Assembly (NCBI RefSeq): GCF_030286045.1
Contig: NZ_CP127390.1
Location: forward strand, 744,001-808,000
Direction: 5' to 3'
Length of the DNA: 64,000 nt
Source of the DNA: Propionimicrobium sp. PCR01-08-3
GTDB lineage: Bacteria; Actinomycetota; Actinomycetes; Propionibacteriales; Propionibacteriaceae
Below, piece by piece: positions 8,201-16,487 of the stretch (its first letter is position 1; every line of letters begins with the position of its first letter). A program made the position numbers and the translations under genes. The notes under the pieces were generated by a model. That model saw only the letters and a program-made list of their open reading frames with translations. It had not been told where the DNA came from and searched no databases.

Positions 8201-9478
8201 ATGGATACCGACGACCAGTTGGCCGTCATAGCAAACGGCTGGCCGGCCATCTCGGATGCCGATCTGACGCATCTGTTCAACCACCTGGCACGGCGATCCC
8301 AAGTTGCCGGAGAACCACGGGTGACCAGGCGCAGTGATCGTCCGATGGCCTCGGCCGCGCTGGCGTTGCTGCCGGATGACAGCGAGATCTTCGTCAAGCG
8401 CTACTCGCCGGCCTTGATCACCTCGGAGCAGCTGGAGGCCAAACACGGCTACGTGAATCGCCTTGTCGATCTCGGATTCCCGACCGTTCAATTCCTGAGC
8501 TTCGACGACGACTCGACGGTCTTCGACGATGGACGGTGGCTGTACGAGGCCAATCCGAAGGCGCCGGGTGAAGACCGCTATCGTGAGCTGACCTCATGGC
8601 TGCCGCCCAAGACCAGAGCCGAGATGGTCGAAATCGGACGCATCGCGGGTAGGCTCCGCGAACTATCCGCCGAGATCCCGATCGTGGATCTGTCGGCTTC
8701 TCGGGCCGGTTCGAGCGATGAGACTGCGGGCTCGACTATTCGAGATCGGCCGCTGGGGCATGGGCAAGGCCGGTCACCGGGCCTTGGATGGGAGCAGACA
8801 CCCGATCAGAGGCGAGGTCAGCTACCTGATCCTGGGCTCGCGAGATTGAACACCGTCTACCAGACCAAGGTGCGATTACTGCTAGGGGAGCCTTCGGACG
8901 ATGATGTGGACGCCTGGCTTGCCGCGCATCCGGGCGTCCGGTCATATCTGGAAAAGACCGGGCGTGATTTTGCCGCCGACTTGAGGCTGGCGTCCCCGTT
9001 CGCCGACCGGCTGGCCGAACTCGGGAGCGGGCCGCAGGCCTGGACCCATGGTGACCTTCATGCGTCCAATACCTTGTGGCGCGGCGATCAGATCACGTCG
9101 GTGATCGACTTCGGGCTGGCCTGGCCCAATCCACCGCTGCTCGACTTGGCGATGGCGATCGAGCGACATGCCATCGACTGGCTGGCGATCACTGCCGGGG
9201 ATGGCGAGGCTTGGCGTCCCGACGTCGTCGACGATGTGATCGGCGGATATCGGCAGGCCTACTCGTTGCCTGCGGCAGAAGGCGAAGTGCTCGCCGACTT
9301 GGTGGCCTGCTGTCAGGTCGAGTTCGCGTTGACCAACATCGAATACGCGAGCCTGGCGCCGGTTGATCCCTCGGTGGCCGATTGGAGCTACGAGATCTAC
9401 TTCCGTGATCATCTGCGTTGGTTCGGCACCGATGCCGGACGCCGCTTCGCCGAGGCGGTGCGAAATGCCGCGACATGA
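8201..9478 (+). CDS. APH-fold small-molecule kinase in the thiamine operon
   Basis: Aminoglycoside-phosphotransferase/choline-kinase-like protein, 425 aa. The catalytic loop HGDLHASN has His283, Asp285 and Asn290; the metal-binding DFG-like motif VIDFG has Asp303. A plausible ATP-binding Lys (FVKRYS) lies near residue 67. The ATG at 8201 is preceded by GGGGAGG with ideal spacing; an in-frame GTG at 8177 is rejected. It is the first gene after a TPP riboswitch and is followed by a thiamine-precursor transporter, so the likely substrate is thiamine or a thiamine fragment. E. coli thiamine kinase ThiK has the same fold. Odd: residues about 165-215 form a Gly/Ser/Arg/Gln-rich insert with no predicted core function. 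The exact substrate is unproven. Confidence 0.75.
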   Translation: MDTDDQLAVIANGWPAISDADLTHLFNHLARRSQVAGEPRVTRRSDRPMASAALALLPDDSEIFVKRYSPALITSEQLEAKHGYVNRLVDLGFPTVQFLSFDDDSTVFDDGRWLYEANPKAPGEDRYRELTSWLPPKTRAEMVEIGRIAGRLRELSAEIPIVDLSASRAGSSDETAGSTIRDRPLGHGQGRSPGLGWEQTPDQRRGQLPDPGLARLNTVYQTKVRLLLGEPSDDDVDAWLAAHPGVRSYLEKTGRDFAADLRLASPFADRLAELGSGPQAWTHGDLHASNTLWRGDQITSVIDFGLAWPNPPLLDLAMAIERHAIDWLAITAGDGEAWRPDVVDDVIGGYRQAYSLPAAEGEVLADLVACCQVEFALTNIEYASLAPVDPSVADWSYEIYFRDHLRWFGTDAGRRFAEAVRNAAT

Positions 9479-9566
9479 CGGTGCGATGCCCATCACGAGC
9501 GACAGCGAATCGGCCGCCGAACGAGAACAACCACCTCAAACCCAACGAGTTTTCAAGGAGAAACGA

Positions 9567-10601
9567 ATGAAACCCATACGCCTGCTGCTATCGGGGCTTC
9601 TGGCGCTGCCGGTGGCACTGGCCGGCTGCGCCACCGGCGCTGGCACCGACACGGACCAGACTTCGTCCGGCCAGGCGGGCGACGAGGTGAGCATCGTGCT
9701 CGACTGGACGCCCAATACCAACCACACCGGCATCTATGTCGCGCAGCAGAAGGGCTACTACGCCGACGCGGGCATCGACCTCGATGTGCTCGGCTATTCG
9801 CAGGCCGGCGTGGAGTCGGTGATGGGGTCGGGCGGCGCGGATTTCGGTTTCTCAGGGGTGGAGACTCTCGCCGCCGCGAGGGCCTCCGATCTCGATCTGA
9901 CAATGGTGTTCAACCTGCAGCAGCGCTCGTCCTACGGTGTGGCGGTGCGCCAGGATTCTGACATCGAGTCCCCGAAGGATCTGGACGGCAAGACGCTTGC
10001 CGCCTACGGTGCGGGAGCGACGAGTTTCGCCACCACGCAGATGATCCAGGCCGATGGTGGCGAGGGCAATTTCGACACCGTCGTGGTCGGCACCGGGGCC
10101 TTGGACGCAGTGGTCGCCGGCCAGGCAGATTTCGCCGAAGCGCTGGCCACCTGGGAGGTGCTGCAGTACGAGCTGCAAGGCGACGAATTCCGGATGTTCT
10201 TCCCGGACGACTACGGGGTGCCGACTTCCCCGGCGCTACTCGGGATCTCGGCGCGTTCCGAGCTGATCGCGGACAACCCGGACCTGGTGACCCGTTTCGT
10301 GCAGGCGACCGAGAAGGGCTACGAGTATGCGGTGGACAATCCCGACGATGCCGCACAGATCCTGATCGACGCCAACCCGCAGGTCAACCTCGACCCCGAA
10401 CTCACCAAGGCGAGCCAGCAGCTGCTGTCGTCCGACTACTGGCCCGATGCCGAGGGCAGCGTCGGGCACGCCGACCTGGAGGCCTGGCAAACCTATCTGG
10501 ACCTGCTGACCGCAGGTGGCCTGGTCGTGGGCGCGGACGGCCAGCCCTATACCTCAAAGCTGGATGCTTCCGAGCTGGTCACCAATGAATTCCTGGTTTG
10601 A
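9567..10601 (+). CDS. ThiY/NMT1-like ABC substrate-binding lipoprotein
   Basis: Periplasmic-type binding lipoprotein (344 aa) of the NMT1/THI5-like family, anchored outside the membrane. The signal peptide ends in lipobox LAGC. The hallmark N-terminal motif VLDWTPNTNHTGIYVAQQKG follows, with a Gly-rich loop later. Members bind HMP, formylaminopyrimidine or related pyrimidines. The ATG at 9567 has SD AAGGAG six bases upstream; the long upstream open frame is only overlap with the kinase gene. It is followed directly by permease and ATPase genes, forming a ThiXYZ-type importer. The riboswitch upstream supports a thiamine-precursor ligand; the exact one is not decidable. Confidence 0.88.
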   Translation: MKPIRLLLSGLLALPVALAGCATGAGTDTDQTSSGQAGDEVSIVLDWTPNTNHTGIYVAQQKGYYADAGIDLDVLGYSQAGVESVMGSGGADFGFSGVETLAAARASDLDLTMVFNLQQRSSYGVAVRQDSDIESPKDLDGKTLAAYGAGATSFATTQMIQADGGEGNFDTVVVGTGALDAVVAGQADFAEALATWEVLQYELQGDEFRMFFPDDYGVPTSPALLGISARSELIADNPDLVTRFVQATEKGYEYAVDNPDDAAQILIDANPQVNLDPELTKASQQLLSSDYWPDAEGSVGHADLEAWQTYLDLLTAGGLVVGADGQPYTSKLDASELVTNEFLV

Positions 10602-10603
10602 CG

Positions 10604-11560
10604 ATGAATGCTCTGCGGGCCAGGGCCGCGCAAGGTCCTGATCGGTGCGCGTCGGGCGATGCCCTCGGCGTACCCGGGGCTCATGGGCCGTCGGCCCTGT
10701 CGTCCGATGATGCACAGGACGACGAGCCAGACCACGAGTCACTCGACCTGCAACCAGCGTCGACGGCAAGCGGCAAGATGAAGCCCCGCGGTTCTCGGCG
10801 AAGCAAACGCTTGGGGCTGGTGGGGCCGTCGGTCGGGCTGGCAGTGCTGGTTTTGGTTGCTTGGGAGTTGGTGGTGCGGCTGGCACACGTCCGGCTGCAG
10901 ATCCTGCCTGCGCCCTCGGTGATCGTGCGATCGGGAATGGCCGACCTGCCCGATCTGCTCGCCGCAACCAAGGTGACGGCCGCCGAGGTTGCGCTGGGGC
11001 TGGGCGTGGCGATAGCGGTGGGCGTGTTCGGCGCCTATCTGCTGTGGCTGCTTCCGCGGTTCGGACGCGCGGCCTCGCCGCTGCTGGTGATATCGCAGAC
11101 GGTGCCGATGATCGCGATCGCACCGTTGATGGTGATCTGGTTCGGATTCGATGCGACCGCGAAAGTGCTGCTGGTCGCGTTGTTCGGATTCTTCCCGATC
11201 ATCATCGCGCTCAGCCGCGGGCTTTCCGCGCCGAATCAAGAACAGGTTGATGTCGCTGCCACCCTCGGCGCATCGACGTGGTGGATTCTGCTGCACCTTC
11301 GCACCCCGGCCGCCGCCCGGCAACTAATGTCGGGCCTGCGCATCGCCGTCACTTACGCTCCCGCCACGGCCGCTACCGCCGAGTTCGTCGGAGCCCGGCA
11401 GGGGCTCGGCATCTACCTGCTCAGCGCGCAGGCATCGTTTCGCACCGATTTGGTCTTCGTCGGCGCCTTCGTGCTCACCGTCATGACGTTGCTGCTCTAT
11501 TTGGCGGTTGCCGGCTGCGAGCGGCTGCTGGTGCCCTGGCAACGGGCGGTGCAGTCGTGA
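10604..11560 (+). CDS. ThiX-like ABC transporter permease
   Basis: Inner-membrane permease of the nitrate/sulfonate/taurine/ThiX type, about 318 aa with five to six transmembrane segments beginning near residue 70 (VGLAVLVLVAWELVV). The coupling region near EQVDVAATLGASTWW is the EAA-like loop that contacts the ATPase. The start is uncertain: ATG 10604 lies two bases after the previous stop, and gives an unusual hydrophilic N-terminal extension of about 60 residues rich in Asp, Ser and Ala. An internal Met (MKPRGSRRSKR) just before the first helix would give a standard-length protein. Same operon as the binding protein. Confidence 0.85.
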   Translation: MNALRARAAQGPDRCASGDALGVPGAHGPSALSSDDAQDDEPDHESLDLQPASTASGKMKPRGSRRSKRLGLVGPSVGLAVLVLVAWELVVRLAHVRLQILPAPSVIVRSGMADLPDLLAATKVTAAEVALGLGVAIAVGVFGAYLLWLLPRFGRAASPLLVISQTVPMIAIAPLMVIWFGFDATAKVLLVALFGFFPIIIALSRGLSAPNQEQVDVAATLGASTWWILLHLRTPAAARQLMSGLRIAVTYAPATAATAEFVGARQGLGIYLLSAQASFRTDLVFVGAFVLTVMTLLLYLAVAGCERLLVPWQRAVQS

Positions 11561-11735
11561 TGGGTCCTGTTACGAAAGACAGCGCCTCAACCGGCGTCCG
11601 TTCGAGGACGATACCGACGGGTCTCGGCTCGGCAGCGGATGGCCCATCGGTCTTGGCCCGACCAGGAACCTTCACCCCACGTCATAGTCGCCTGTCAGAT
11701 CCTTCTATCGGGCGAGGGAAGGAGGCAGCGGAACG

Positions 11736-12509
11736 ATGAGTATGAAGATTCGCGACGACGGATACTTGCTGCGATTGCATCAGGTCGGCCGAACCTTCTC
11801 CGATCCCTGCGTGCATGCTCTCGGCGCGGTCGACCTGGACCTGCATCGGGGACAGGCGGTCAGCATCGTCGGGCCGTCCGGCTGCGGCAAGTCGACATTG
11901 CTGCGGATCATCGCCGGCCTGGATGAACCGAGCACGGGGTCACTGACCTGGTCAGGTGCCCCGCTCGGCCCGAAGGTCGCGTTGATGCCTCAAGGCCTCG
12001 GGCTTTACGACTGGAACAGGGTCTGGGAGAACGTGGCTCTCGCGGCGCGGATAGCCGGGCGTCCACGCGCGGAAGCCAAACGCGAAGCCGTGGCGCTGCT
12101 GGCAGAGTTCGGCCTGGACGAATTCGCGGACGCCTGGCCCGCGCAACTGTCCGGCGGTATGCGCTCGCGTGTCGCCTTCTTGCGGACGATGCTCGCCAGG
12201 CCCGCGTTGATGGCATTGGACGAACCGTTCGGCGCGCTGGACGCGCTGACCCGCGTCCAACTACAACACTGGTTGCTGACCGCGGCCGCCGACCGTGACC
12301 TCACTCTGGTGCTGGTCACCCACGACGTGGACGAGGCGATTCTGCTTGCCGACCGGGTGCTGGTGATGTCACCGAGACCCGGACGAATAATTGCCGATCT
12401 TGATGTGCGGTTGGACGATCGCACGGCTGTGTCGGTACGCGACGATCCCGATTACCGCCGGGTACGAAAAGCTGTGCAGGCGGCCCTTGCCGGCAGGCAG
12501 ATCGTGTAG
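11736..12509 (+). CDS. ThiZ-like ABC transporter ATPase
   Basis: Cytoplasmic ATPase, 257 aa. Walker A GPSGCGKST is near residue 47, a Q-loop (LMPQGLGLYDW) follows, the signature is LSGGMRSRV, and Walker B MALDEPFGALD with the H-loop THDVDEA completes the set. It energises the ThiX/ThiY-like importer. ATG 11736 follows a strong GGAAGGAGG. A 175-nt spacer separates it from the permease; no gene or clear hairpin was found in that spacer. It remains under the upstream riboswitch unless an internal promoter exists. Confidence 0.88.
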   Translation: MSMKIRDDGYLLRLHQVGRTFSDPCVHALGAVDLDLHRGQAVSIVGPSGCGKSTLLRIIAGLDEPSTGSLTWSGAPLGPKVALMPQGLGLYDWNRVWENVALAARIAGRPRAEAKREAVALLAEFGLDEFADAWPAQLSGGMRSRVAFLRTMLARPALMALDEPFGALDALTRVQLQHWLLTAAADRDLTLVLVTHDVDEAILLADRVLVMSPRPGRIIADLDVRLDDRTAVSVRDDPDYRRVRKAVQAALAGRQIV

Positions 12510-12597
12510 GTCCACCGCCCAACACGGGCACCAGATCTGCACAATCCCCGAACCGCGCCGCATCGGCGCAGGAAATCACTCGAAACAAGGAGAGATC

Positions 12598-13512
12598 ATG
12601 AAATTGACCCGGATGCGCCTGGAGTATGTGAACCCGTGGCCCAACCATGCAGGCATGTTCATCGCCCGCAAGAAGGGCTGGTATGCCGACAAGGGGCTCG
12701 ATGTCGACATCGTCTGGGACGGCTGGGATCGTGGGACCCCGGTCGCCTTGGCGAACAGGGGCGAGTTCCAGTTTGCCTCGGTGCGGCTGGGGGAGCTGCT
12801 GGAGACCCGGCAGTCATCCAATCCGTTCGTGGCGGTGGCCACCTTCAACCAGAATCAGTTGGGTGGGGTGATCACCGTGAAGTCATCGGGTATCCGCAGC
12901 TTCGCCGACCTCGAAGGAAAGACGGTGTCCATTCCGCCGGCGCCCAGGCTGACCGAGATGGTTCGCGAGGCGATGACAGTCGAGGGTGCCGACTACGACA
13001 AGGTAAACGTGCAAGATCCGAGCCCGTACGAACCGGATATCCGCGCCGTCGAGCGTGGACGCTACGACGCCGTGTTCAACGTGTTGGGCTGGGAGTCGTA
13101 CCAGGGGTCTGCTCCCTACGACGAGTTGGTGCAGCTGAGCTTCGACGAGGTGGGTGTCACCCCGCACCACGCATACTTCTTGTGTGTGCGCCAACAGCTG
13201 CTGGACGAGCAGCCCGAGCTGGTTCGTGACTTCGTCTCCGCAACCTCGCGCGGCTACGACTTCGCCCGCGATCACCAGGACGAGTCTCTTCAGATCATGG
13301 CCCCCACCATGTGCAATGTAGAACCCGAAGCACTTTCTGCCTCGCTGAAGTACATGAGCTCGACGTGGCATGGTCCGAACGGTCGCTGGGGCGAGATCAG
13401 CGAGCCGCTGCTGTATTCGTACACGAAGTGGATGATCGACGGCGGCTTCTGCAGCGCAAGCGTGGACGACATCCCCGGCGCCTGGACGAACGACTTCCTG
13501 CCCCGAGCGTAG
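12598..13512 (+). CDS. THI5/NMT1-like protein without a signal peptide
   Basis: Second THI5-like protein of the operon, 304 aa. The family motif is recognisable at the N-terminus (MRLEYVNPWPNHAGMFIARK, then GWYADKGLDVDI). The protein begins directly with that domain: there is no signal peptide or lipobox, so it should stay in the cytoplasm unless anchored by partners. The ATG at 12598 has SD AAGGAG seven bases upstream; no better start exists upstream. Yeast Thi5p is a self-sacrificing HMP-P synthase in this fold, using a Lys for PLP and a His as donor. By-eye alignment places Val and Glu at those positions here, so that chemistry is not supported. It could be a cytosolic binding or sensor protein, or a domain that docks on the importer. 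Confidence 0.7.
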   Translation: MKLTRMRLEYVNPWPNHAGMFIARKKGWYADKGLDVDIVWDGWDRGTPVALANRGEFQFASVRLGELLETRQSSNPFVAVATFNQNQLGGVITVKSSGIRSFADLEGKTVSIPPAPRLTEMVREAMTVEGADYDKVNVQDPSPYEPDIRAVERGRYDAVFNVLGWESYQGSAPYDELVQLSFDEVGVTPHHAYFLCVRQQLLDEQPELVRDFVSATSRGYDFARDHQDESLQIMAPTMCNVEPEALSASLKYMSSTWHGPNGRWGEISEPLLYSYTKWMIDGGFCSASVDDIPGAWTNDFLPRA

Positions 13513-13618
13513 TCATAGAAGGCTGCGTCCGAGGGCGGATTCTGCACCCGAGCCTGGACGCTAGTCCGGTGCCTGGACGAACGACTTCCTGGCGGGCCGC
13601 GAGAGGCTGCATCCGCGG
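13480..13618 (+). repeat. Direct repeat of the 3' end of the THI5-like gene
   Basis: A 21-bp block covering the codons for AWTNDFL occurs at 13480-13500, inside the gene, and exactly again at 13571-13591, outside it. Both copies are followed by a similar AGGCTGC(G/A)TCCG(A/C)GGG stretch. The unit is about 91 bp. It looks like the scar of a tandem duplication of the gene end. Confidence 0.75.
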
Positions 13619-13629
13619 GTCTATGACGA

Positions 13630-14574
13630 TCAGGCCCCAGCGCTTTTGGCGGCCTCCTTGGCGGCCGTCTTCGCCTTGTCGCGTGCGGCGCGGGCCCGAG
13701 CCTCGGCCTTCTCGAGCTGCCCGACGCGCCGCTGGGCCGCCTTGCGCAGCGCAACGGCCCTTTGGAGCTCGGCCTCGGCATCGCCCACGATCTGATCGGG
13801 GGTTCGATCGGGAGGTGTCCGGGGCGGCTCGGCCTCCCGGGTGCCGAAGCTGTGCTCGATTCCTTCGGCCACGAGTTGCCAGGCGATCTGCGTGTCATCA
13901 GGCTGTTCTGTGCCGGCCGGCTCACGGGGTGGCTCGGCGAAGTAGACGCCGTCGCGCAGGAGCGGTTCGATATCGATCAGGTGGGCGTCGACCACCATGG
14001 AGCAGATCAGTTCCTTGGTGGACTCGTTGATCTGATCCTGTTCGGAGTTCATCCCCCGCAGCACCGCCGCAAGGCCTCTGACCAGGGCAGACGATGTCAT
14101 GATGATGGCGGTCTTCTCCGATGGTGTCGCCTTCAGCGATCGCATCGCCCGCATGCCGGCGTCGGCCACCCGGATGTTCCCGGGCATCAGCATCGACTCC
14201 TGCGAGACGGGAATGTCGAGCACCCAGGGGTGGCGTCGATAGGCCTCGTCGAGTTGCCTGACCCATTCGGTCAGACCGGCTTTCCAGTCATTGTCATCGA
14301 GTGCCCATTGCTGGTCGGCGGTGACGGCATCGGCCATCAACCGGTAGAGGTCGTCCTTCGACGCGACATAGCGGTACATCGCCATCGTGGTGAAGCCGAA
14401 ACTCTTGGCGACCCGTTGCATCGTCACGGCCTGCAGGCCTTCGGCGTCGGCGATGTCCATGGCGGCCTCGACGATCCGCTCATGAGTGAGTTCTCGCTTG
14501 GGCCCACGTTGAGGCGCGACCGCCACACCCCAAGCCAGGGTCAGCAGGCGTGGCACGTGCTGCTCCGATTCCAT
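13630..14574 (-). CDS. TetR-family regulator with long basic C-terminal tail
   Basis: Transcriptional repressor, 314 aa. The TetR-type HTH is at residues about 25-75 (THERIVEAAMDIADAEG ... TTMAMYRYVASKDDLYRL), followed by a tetracycline-repressor-like ligand-binding domain to about 235. The last 60 residues are Ala/Arg/Lys/Glu-rich and probably helical or coiled, which is not typical of the family. ATG 14574 has SD GGAGAGG; frames extending upstream into the operator region are rejected. It is divergent from the exporter genes and separated from them by repeated TGTATGC palindromes, so it very likely represses the exporter and itself. The inducer is unknown. Confidence 0.85.
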   Translation of the reverse strand: MESEQHVPRLLTLAWGVAVAPQRGPKRELTHERIVEAAMDIADAEGLQAVTMQRVAKSFGFTTMAMYRYVASKDDLYRLMADAVTADQQWALDDNDWKAGLTEWVRQLDEAYRRHPWVLDIPVSQESMLMPGNIRVADAGMRAMRSLKATPSEKTAIIMTSSALVRGLAAVLRGMNSEQDQINESTKELICSMVVDAHLIDIEPLLRDGVYFAEPPREPAGTEQPDDTQIAWQLVAEGIEHSFGTREAEPPRTPPDRTPDQIVGDAEAELQRAVALRKAAQRRVGQLEKAEARARAARDKAKTAAKEAAKSAGA

Positions 14575-14610
14575 CTGCACCCTCTCCGTTGCGACATCAA
14601 CGATCGATCC

Positions 14611-14669
14611 CACTGTATGCGATCCATACTGTGTTGAATGCATACAGTGTGTAATGCATACTGTATGCA
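14611..14669. promoter_or_regulatory. TetR operator cluster
   Basis: Three related inverted repeats occur in 59 bp: imperfect CAC.GTATG....CATAC.GTG at 14611-14633; ACTGTATGC (14612-14620) pairing perfectly with GCATACAGT (14640-14648); and the perfect palindrome TGCATACTGTATGCA at 14655-14669. They sit between the divergent starts, where a repressor would cover both promoters. Confidence 0.8.
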
Positions 14670-14691
14670 ATATATACGAAAGGATTCGATC

Positions 14692-15561
14692 ATGACGGAC
14701 GCGATAGAGGTCGTGGGCCTCACGAAGGCCTATCGAGAACCCGTGCTGACCGGTCTCGATCTGACCGTCCGTAAGGGGGTGGTGGCCCTGCTGGGTGCCA
14801 ACGGGGCAGGCAAGACGACGCTGATCTCGATCCTGACCACGCTCATCCGACCCGATGCCGGCACGGCACGGATCTGTGGCGCGGATGTCGTCCGGGATGC
14901 CGTTGAGGTCCGGCGTCGCATCGCTGTGACGGGTCAGCAGACCACTCTCGACGACATGCTCACCGGACGCGAGAACCTGGTGATGCTGGGGCGCCTGCTC
15001 GGACTGGGGCGGTCGGCGGGCGGTCGTGCCGATGAGCTGATCGACCGGTTCGGGTTGATGGATGCCGCGTCGCGGGTAGTCAGCACCTATTCGGGCGGGA
15101 TGCGGCGCCGCCTCGACTTGGCTGCGTCTCTGGTGTCGCGTCCCACTGTGCTCTTCCTCGACGAACCCACGACCGGGCTGGATCCGACGAGCCGCCGACT
15201 GGTGTGGAATGACGTTCGCGCGCTGGCCGCAGGGGGCACCACGGTGTTGCTCACCACGCAGATGCTCGATGAGGCGGAGGCGCTCGCCGACCGGATCGTC
15301 GTGCTGAGACGAGGGCGGCTGGTGGCCGACGGTACCGCGTCCGAACTAGCCGCGTTGGTCGGAGGACAACGGCTGGTGCTGTCGGACGCCGAGGGGCGCC
15401 AGGTGCGCAGTATCGAGACCGACGGGTCGGCAGCGTCGGTCGGCGCGGCCGTCGCTGCTCTCGGAGATGAGGAACGTCAGTTACATATCAATCTGCGGCA
15501 GCCATCACTGGATGATGCTTTCGTCGCGCTCACTGCCGGCGATCGTGAGGTGGCGGCATGA
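14692..15561 (+). CDS. DrrA-type ABC exporter ATPase
   Basis: ATPase of an ABC-2 drug/lipid exporter, 289 aa. Walker A GANGAGKTT is near residue 40, the signature YSGGMRRRLD and Walker B LFLDEPTTGLD follow, and the C-terminal extension is of the daunorubicin-resistance (DrrA) type. The ATG at 14692 has SD GAAAGGA. The stop overlaps the start of the permease by four bases (ATGA). The divergent TetR regulator suggests induction by a toxic compound or metabolite that is exported. Confidence 0.9.
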   Translation: MTDAIEVVGLTKAYREPVLTGLDLTVRKGVVALLGANGAGKTTLISILTTLIRPDAGTARICGADVVRDAVEVRRRIAVTGQQTTLDDMLTGRENLVMLGRLLGLGRSAGGRADELIDRFGLMDAASRVVSTYSGGMRRRLDLAASLVSRPTVLFLDEPTTGLDPTSRRLVWNDVRALAAGGTTVLLTTQMLDEAEALADRIVVLRRGRLVADGTASELAALVGGQRLVLSDAEGRQVRSIETDGSAASVGAAVAALGDEERQLHINLRQPSLDDAFVALTAGDREVAA

Positions 15562-16355
15562 CCTCGGCAACATCACTGACAGCCCCCTCGACCCGCTTAC
15601 AGCCCGGCACAGGGGTGGCGCGATCGAGCGCGGTGTTCATCTCGCGCAGTCTGCGGCACAGCCTGCGCGACGGGGAGGGCCTGCTCATGGCCGTGGCCCT
15701 GCCTGTGATGCTCATGCTGCTGTTCACCTTGATCTTCGGCGGCGCGATCGGGGGAGACGGCTACATTGATTTCGTCGTCCCGGGCGTGATCTTGCTATGC
15801 GCAGCCTACGGAGCCTCGTCGGTGGCGGTCTCGGTGAATCGTGACATCACCCTCGGCGCTATGCGCAGGTTTCGGACGATGCCGATCCGGTCGGCAACCG
15901 TGCTGTTCGGTCATGTGGTGGCCAGCGTGCTGCGTAATTTGCTGGCCACGGCGATCGTCGTCGGTGTCGCCGTGGCGATCGGTTTCCGGCCGGGTGCGGG
16001 CTTCGGGGAATGGCTGGCAGCACTGGGGCTGGTGACGGCGTGGATCCTGGCGATCACCATGCTGTTTGCCTTCATCGGGTTGGTGAGTACCAGCCCGGAG
16101 GCTGCCAACGGCTACGGGTTCATCCTGCTCTTCTTGCCTTATCTGTCCAGTGCCTTTGTGCCGATCTCGACGATGCCGAGTTGGCTGCAGCCGGTCGCGC
16201 GATATCAGCCGATCAACCCTTTGGTGGAAGCGATTCGCGGGCTGCTGATGGGCGGGACTATTCCGATCGGACAAGCGGTGACATGGTGTGTGGGTATCGT
16301 CGCCGTGTCGCTGGCACTCATCGCCTGGAGATTTCCCAAAGGACGCGACCGCTGA
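15558..16355 (+). CDS. DrrB-type ABC-2 exporter permease
   Basis: Membrane partner of the preceding ATPase, 265 aa, with six predicted helices (for example LMAVALPVMLMLLFTLIFGG and AWILAITMLFAFIGLV). The ABC-2 signature region is near residue 195 (LFLPYLSSAFVPISTMPSWLQ). It is translationally coupled to the ATPase through ATGA. No binding protein is present, which fits an exporter. The substrate is unknown. Confidence 0.9.
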   Translation: MTSATSLTAPSTRLQPGTGVARSSAVFISRSLRHSLRDGEGLLMAVALPVMLMLLFTLIFGGAIGGDGYIDFVVPGVILLCAAYGASSVAVSVNRDITLGAMRRFRTMPIRSATVLFGHVVASVLRNLLATAIVVGVAVAIGFRPGAGFGEWLAALGLVTAWILAITMLFAFIGLVSTSPEAANGYGFILLFLPYLSSAFVPISTMPSWLQPVARYQPINPLVEAIRGLLMGGTIPIGQAVTWCVGIVAVSLALIAWRFPKGRDR

Positions 16356-16487
16356 CCGGCGACAGCTGTGCGGGAGCATCTCCGGGACCAACTCGGGGCG
16401 TCGAATTGTCCACAGACGCGAAGTTTCTTGAACGATCTGGTGCTCATTTACCAATCATTGGGGCCCAAGAAGAGAGAGGACTTCATC

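Noticed and set aside
12598-13512. Thi5p-like HMP-P synthase
   Set aside because: By-eye alignment lacks the PLP-binding Lys and donor His; kept only as a THI5-like fold protein.
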